Below, one piece after another: positions 58,639-64,000 of a stretch of DNA of 64,000 nucleotides. Each line of letters opens with the position of its first letter. The first letter of the stretch is position 1. Origin of the DNA: Siniperca chuatsi (Eukaryota; Chordata; Actinopteri; Centrarchiformes; Sinipercidae); assembly GCF_020085105.1 (NCBI RefSeq), contig NC_058063.1:12429651-12493650 (forward strand), in the 5' to 3' direction. Under the pieces are notes generated by a model. The model was not told where the DNA came from, ran no database searches, and saw only the letters and a program-made list of their open reading frames with translations. Both the position numbers and the translations under genes were made by a program.

Positions 58639-61474
58639 ATGTTACTAGCATCCGCCGTAGTGGTATGGGAATGGCTGAACGAGCACGGACGCTGGCGGCC
58701 CTACAGCCCGGCTGTCTGTCATCACATCGAGGCAGTCATCCGGAGCGACCCGCGGTGTGGTAGTGTTGTCCTCGGCCAGGTGGACTCTCGTCTCTCGCCC
58801 TACATCATCGATTTGCATTCCATGCACCAGTTCCGACAAGACACAGGTGAGAAGCAGAGAGGAGATGAAGAGGCACACGGCGGAGGGTGTAACGGTGGGC
58901 CTGAGGTGGAGGCCTTTTTATTGCTCATGTGTGTCTACTTTAGCCTTTATGTTGATTCTGCTCCAGAAGTTGATGCCTTGGTGGGAGTTGGTTTTTTTTT
59001 TGGTTTTTTTTGTTTTTTTGCTGCAAACTGGCTTCTTATTTCTGCATCAATTACATAAATGCCATTATTTTTTATTTAAAATCCCCAAATCTAGTCTCCC
59101 ATAGGTTAAACGTTCCTGCATTAGGTTACATTTCATTTGGAAGATTAAAGGACAGGGAGAGCATGCTGTGTGTCTATGATTTTGAAAGGTGTCAGTGGTG
59201 ATGTGAGTCATTCTGGTAGGACCTGTATGTGTTTGCATGTGGCACCTAGGCCACAGTAGCAGCTGAAGTGTCCAGTCATAGCCACTGACACAGAAAACAT
59301 TTTTACTGCAAACAGTATCATCAATCCTGCCATCCTTTATAGCAGAATAAGGACATAAGAAGTCATCTTTCACAAGTCAAAGCTTCATAAAAAAGCGGCG
59401 AGCAGAGCAGTGTAAGACAAAGCAGGGAATTGTCTCTTGTCAGATGTCTAACTTTGGCAGAGACCCCAACGTTTCCCTTCTCTCTCAGCATTGGCTGACA
59501 AAAGCGTTTGTGCAGTTTGTTTTCCAAACCCAGCAGAAGCTGAAATGGGGGAGGCAGACAGGGTGCCTCAGTCTAAATAGGAGGCAGGGAGGAGGAGGAG
59601 GAGGAGGGTGGGGAGGAATTTCAGGAGTCTGAGGTCATTGATAAAATGGGGTCGATGGGAGCAGATTTTATGAATGAACTGTTGTCCTGTTAAATGTCTT
59701 GGCATACTGTGCCACACATACTGTATGACACAAATTCCAATGAAGTTTTATTTATAATTGTTTCTATATAAGTTGTGTCATATATGAAACTATTTTTTGC
59801 ATCTTTACAGTATGATAACTCTGTAGAGTTTCTCTGGACACCCTGGGAAAGCAAACACAGCCAGCTTTGGGTCGGATCAAGGCTGCCAGCCAATCAGAAT
59901 TCAGAACACTGTGTGCTGTTACCAGGGGCAACCTGTTTGCCCAAATTCTTAGCAAGCAAACACAGACATGTTGAATTTGTTAGGGTTGCAATCTACTTGT
60001 CCACAACAAATAGTACCACAGTCAGTCACTTAACTCCTATTGCGACTACATATCATCACCAAGCGTCATGATAGTAGTTCAAGAGGAGAGAGAAAGATGC
60101 ACAAACGTTACAGTAGAAGTCTTGCGCTTATCTAGAAATCTCCGATGACAGTAGCAGTGAATCTGTCCAAAGTGCAATTCACAGAAATAGTCCAAATGCA
60201 ATATGACTGTATTACCAACAGTCGTTGCACCTTGTCAAAATCATGTGCACGAATCTTTTGCATTGCTGTGACCCCCTATTCCGTGCTTCAGGTACCCTTC
60301 GACCGGTACGACGTAGCTTCTACGACCCCACCTCAGCACCAGGCCAGGGCTGGTTGTGGGAGTGGGAGAACGACGCTGGCAGTTGGACAGCATACGACAC
60401 GGAGGTGGGCATTGCCATCCAGGCAGCACGTGATCGTCAGCAGCCCTGGCTGGACCTGGCGCCGCTGGGTTTCTGCTACCTCATTGACTTCGAAAGCATG
60501 ACCCAAATCAATGGGCAGACGCAGCGCTGCCGACGCATCCAGCGCCGCTCCGACCTGGCCTACCCGCTGGTGTCCGGGCCCCTGCCCAAATCCCACCACG
60601 CCTGGGGGCCCACTTCCATGCCCGGCCATGGAGGACTGCTTGGTGTGGATGTATCTGGAGTGGGCATGAGGATCAGGATGAGCAGCAGTGGGACTGGAAA
60701 CGGCAGTGCATACCCCAGTGGGGCGCTCCCTGCCTCAGCCATCACCTCCTTGGGACAGCCCTGCGCCTGTCAGCAGTGTATGCTGGTGCTGAGTGTCAAA
60801 GCCGGCGCCATGTCGACTGCTCACACTCTGGGTCGGAGACCGCCACAGACCAAGCCACCTAGTCCCAAAATCAGCAGTTACCCTGTCCCAGGAGGGTCGT
60901 ACTCACTAACCCTCCCTCGGCCTCCTTCCCTGTCACGGTCACTTTCCCCCCACAGGACGTCCATAGTTGGGGCAACAGGTGGCTTCAGTGTAGGTGGTAT
61001 GGGTGGTGCAGGAGGTGTAGGTATTGTCGGTGGTAGTGGTATAGGCAGTACCAGCCTTGGTTTTGGAGGAGGCTTCCCCCACACTCTTTCCCTCCTTGGT
61101 TCAGCTACCGCCGCCCTCTCCATCTCCTCCACCCGTCCCCCTCCACCACCTCTCCCCCCTCCTCCACCGCCTCCTCCTCCACCCTCCACCACACTCTCAT
61201 CTGCCACCATCTCTCCCCCTCACCCCCCCACCTCGTCCTCCCTGTCTGCTTCCTGTTCCGCCCCTACAGTGCCCGCTCCAGGCCCTCCTCTCATCTCCAC
61301 AGCTGCCTCCACCTGCACGCCCTCGCCTTCTGCCCGCGTCCTGGGTCCAGTGTCTTCATCTGGTGCTGCTGCCTGCGCAGCTCCTCTGCCACCCCGGTCC
61401 AGCCTAGCAGGGCTGAGCCGACCTGCACTGCAGCGTATCGCCATGGCTCAGTCACGTGCCCTTATTGCCTCTGG
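58639..61474 (+). CDS. dtx4: Deltex E3 ubiquitin ligase 4, first two coding exons (3' part outside window)
   Basis: Exons 58639-58846 and 60292-61474; about 463 residues in view. Deltex proteins bind Notch through their WWE domains and ubiquitinate targets through RING and DTC domains; those last two lie beyond the right edge. WWE 1 (about 1-79) starts [20 protein letters not shown], near-identical to human DTX4. WWE 2 (about 80-157) holds [20 protein letters not shown] and [22 protein letters not shown] and the exon end [13 protein letters not shown] also match DTX4. Between them lies a long Gly-, Ser- and Pro-rich linker with a run of prolines at about 350-368, which I do not recall in mammalian DTX4. 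An in-frame ATG at 58507 exists, but a pyrimidine-rich acceptor ends at 58631, so 58639 is the start. Confidence 0.94.
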
Positions 61475-64000
61475 GTGAGTAGACAACAGTGGTTATAGTA
61501 TATATTTATATATATATATATATATAAAAGCTTCTATCATCCAAGAAAAGATAAGGAAACCTGTGGAAATAAAGAGTATGGATTTCTAATAGAGCCTATT
61601 TAAGCAATATTTACATTCCTACAAAAAACACCCATTAAAAGAAATCAAAATCTCTTGTATTCAATTTTCCCCACATTTTTTCAGTGCAAAAGCTCTAAAT
61701 ATCCACTGAACACTACCTGCTCAGCACGAAACAGCCAACAGACAAAGTTAGTGACTAGCTGGTGAATATAGTGGAGCATTTGTGGCTAAAAAGACAAATA
61801 TTTTTCTCAGGTGTTGGGAAACTGTTGAAACATGTTCAATATAGGAATGCAAGCTCATTTATAAACATACAAAACAAATTAAAGAAAAACAATAGTAAAG
61901 AAATATATAAATATTATAGAAAGTATATAAGCAGTGGGAGACTACTAAATTAAAGAGAAATTACGGGAATAATGTTAAGGACATTTTAATGGACACTTAT
62001 TGTTTAATGTTTGATGTGACATTCAAATGACATCTCCACAGAGACTACATCCATTATTAATATACTGTATTTGCAACAAAATGAGACCAACTAAACAGGA
62101 TATGTAAGAAAATCAATTCAGACAGGAATTCCTCATTTGTTTGAAGCCCTCATTACACAGTGTCGGAGATCAGCGCTCATTAGCATTCATGAGCCTTTAA
62201 TCTTTGTGACAAAGTCCATCAGACTCGTTCATTTCCATGGAAAAACAATGAAGAGCATTCACACCGCAGAAGCTGGGCTCTCACACAAGTGTTTCACGTT
62301 CCAGACGTTTGTCATGCAACCACTTAATGATGGATTTACTTTACAAACACACACACATACCCATAGTTTGCATGTAGTTTTCATGCAAACAATTGGGCGC
62401 TCAGGGCCTCAAGAAATCAGAAAAACCTGGAAATACTTTGTGGTTATGTATGTGTAAGCACTTGTGCTAGTAACCGTAGCAACCAGTATGGATGAGGGGC
62501 TTTGTTTCACAAAGCAGGCTAACTGAGGTTTCCGGATAACTTTGCTGATTAAAACCTCAATAACCCTCAAATCTAAAACATGGGCTGATATTGAAAAGAC
62601 ACGGTCACGGGTTTTACTCAGCAAACCACATCTGGAAGGGGTCTGTAACATCTGGGATGTCCCCATTGTTATGGAATGTATGATATTTTCATCAGTGGTC
62701 TTGTTATACTGGAGACATCAAAACAGACAAAAAGTACAGTCAAAATGTTGATGCTATTCACTGGGAATTAGGCCGAATGTTTGGAGACGGTTTGTGTGTT
62801 CTCACCTTAAATCTCAGATGTGTTCGTATGAGCAGGACTTTGTGACATCACAACAAGTCGTCCAATATGCAGCTTACGCAAGGGTGAAAACTTGAAGCCT
62901 CCAGTGCACATACACTGAGAATAGACTTTACTATGAAGTAGGAGACATCTTGTTTCTTGTAAATTAAACTTTCAAAATGAAAAATATTTGTTTGATTTTG
63001 GATTTTTTTTTTTATTGAGGGTGAAGAAGTAAATGTAATTTTGAGAATTTTTATCTAGGTTTTTTAACTTTTTTTTGTTGAAAAACCAGACACAAAATCA
63101 GACACAAATTAATATCTCAAGCAGAGCCTTTTCACATGTCCTACAGACATGTTGTCTGGAGGGGATCTTTAACACTCTGTCACTGATGAGCTGATACAGT
63201 TGGAGGTTCTCACCTTGCAGATAGACAGTTTAAAAAAGCTTGAAATGGATTTTTGTGAGTTATTCAACACCCAAAGACTCACTATGTGACCATGTGGTCT
63301 TTAGGTGTTAAATGTTGTCAGCATCAGTGCATGTTAATGAATTAAGGACGTCACTGTATCCAGGTGTCATAGCCAGAGGGCGCTGGTTAGCAAGATATCT
63401 TTGGTCACTGTTATGAAGCGGTTCACTGAGGTCTTATAGAAGTCTTTTGGAACAAGAGTGCTGCTGTTTCTTCGTTATTTTATCATTCCTTTCAGTTCTG
63501 CAGCTGGTGTTCTGCTTGTGGTGCCTTGTTGTGAGCACAATACAAATCTAGATTTCATCAGATTCCAATTATAGCCTTTCTTTTTATAACATTTTCCTCA
63601 CAATCATTAAGTCTCACTGAAAGACATGTTTGTGGGGTGCTCTAGATTTCACTTGTTATGCAGTTGCCTCAGATATAACAAGCACAACATTCCTAAATTC
63701 ATTCATACATCCTACAGTCACTTTATCTGTGTTTGATATCAGGTCTGTGATTTACTACTGCGATTAAACACTGAAAAATGACCACATGCTGAGGATAATT
63801 TCCATGTGAGCTAACCCAACATTGCCCCAGCAGAGCACCCCAGCTTTCTGAATCCTAGCATTAGCATTCCAGCTAAGCCTCAGATTAATACCAATTGCCA
63901 CAGGTTTAATATCCTTGCTTCAGTAATCTATCTATTTTGTTTCTGATCTGTGTGACTGACCCATTATTTTAACATATCAGGTGAGAGCACCTGCTGCTGC
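61475..64000 (+). other. dtx4 intron 2, continuing past the right edge
   Basis: Starts with donor GTGAGT at 61475. No further dtx4 exon recognised. Holds a short TA repeat at about 61498-61527. Confidence 0.6.

Noticed and set aside
60878-61210. Gly-rich frame on the - strand of dtx4 exon 2
   Set aside because: Shadow of the proline run on the coding strand.

Overview
The window reads as nuclear DNA from a ray-finned (teleost) fish, probably a percomorph. Genes are split into many short exons with GT-AG introns. The proteins match known vertebrate families closely, and the introns hold fish-type repeats: an L2-clade LINE, foldback MITEs, a tRNA-derived SINE and AT-rich interspersed repeats. 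There is no bacterial, viral or CRISPR-like content.

Layout, left to right. (1) 1-8289, + strand: the 3' part of a secreted or cell-surface mucin-like gene. It has over 5 kb of a 36-bp Thr/Pro minisatellite, then two SEA-type modules and a probable GPI-anchor tail. (2) 11508-14348, +: cldnd1, a four-pass claudin-like protein. (3) 21790-16520, -: acy3, a zinc amidohydrolase of the aspartoacylase family, with an L2 LINE in its last intron. It is tail-to-tail with cldnd1. (4) 36597-25428, -: osbp, a lipid-transfer protein with PH, FFAT and ORD regions. (5) 38812-38725, -: intron-bearing tRNA-Arg(TCT). (6) 41836-49024, +: coro1b, an actin-binding WD40 protein. (7) 55445-56086, +: ptprcap, the CD45-associated membrane protein. 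(8) 57389-57460, +: tRNA-Ala(CGC). (9) 58639 to beyond the right edge, +: the first two coding exons of dtx4, a Deltex E3 ligase with two WWE domains.

Exon boundaries for acy3, osbp, coro1b, cldnd1 and the mucin-like C-terminus were read from splice sites. In every case the exon lengths sum to an intact frame. From memory of the human map, OSBP and DTX4 sit together on 11q12, and CORO1B, PTPRCAP and ACY3 on 11q13, so this locus looks like a compact version of conserved vertebrate synteny. The genes do not form one pathway.

I found no convincing new biological system. The most unusual items are the mucin minisatellite, which changes reading frame three times and ends back in the frame of the SEA exons; a near-palindromic foldback of about 780 bp in a coro1b intron; a GC-AG intron in acy3; a very weak coro1b splice donor beside a C/CA run; and a DNA transposon of about 1 kb with inverted ends and a 3-bp duplication.
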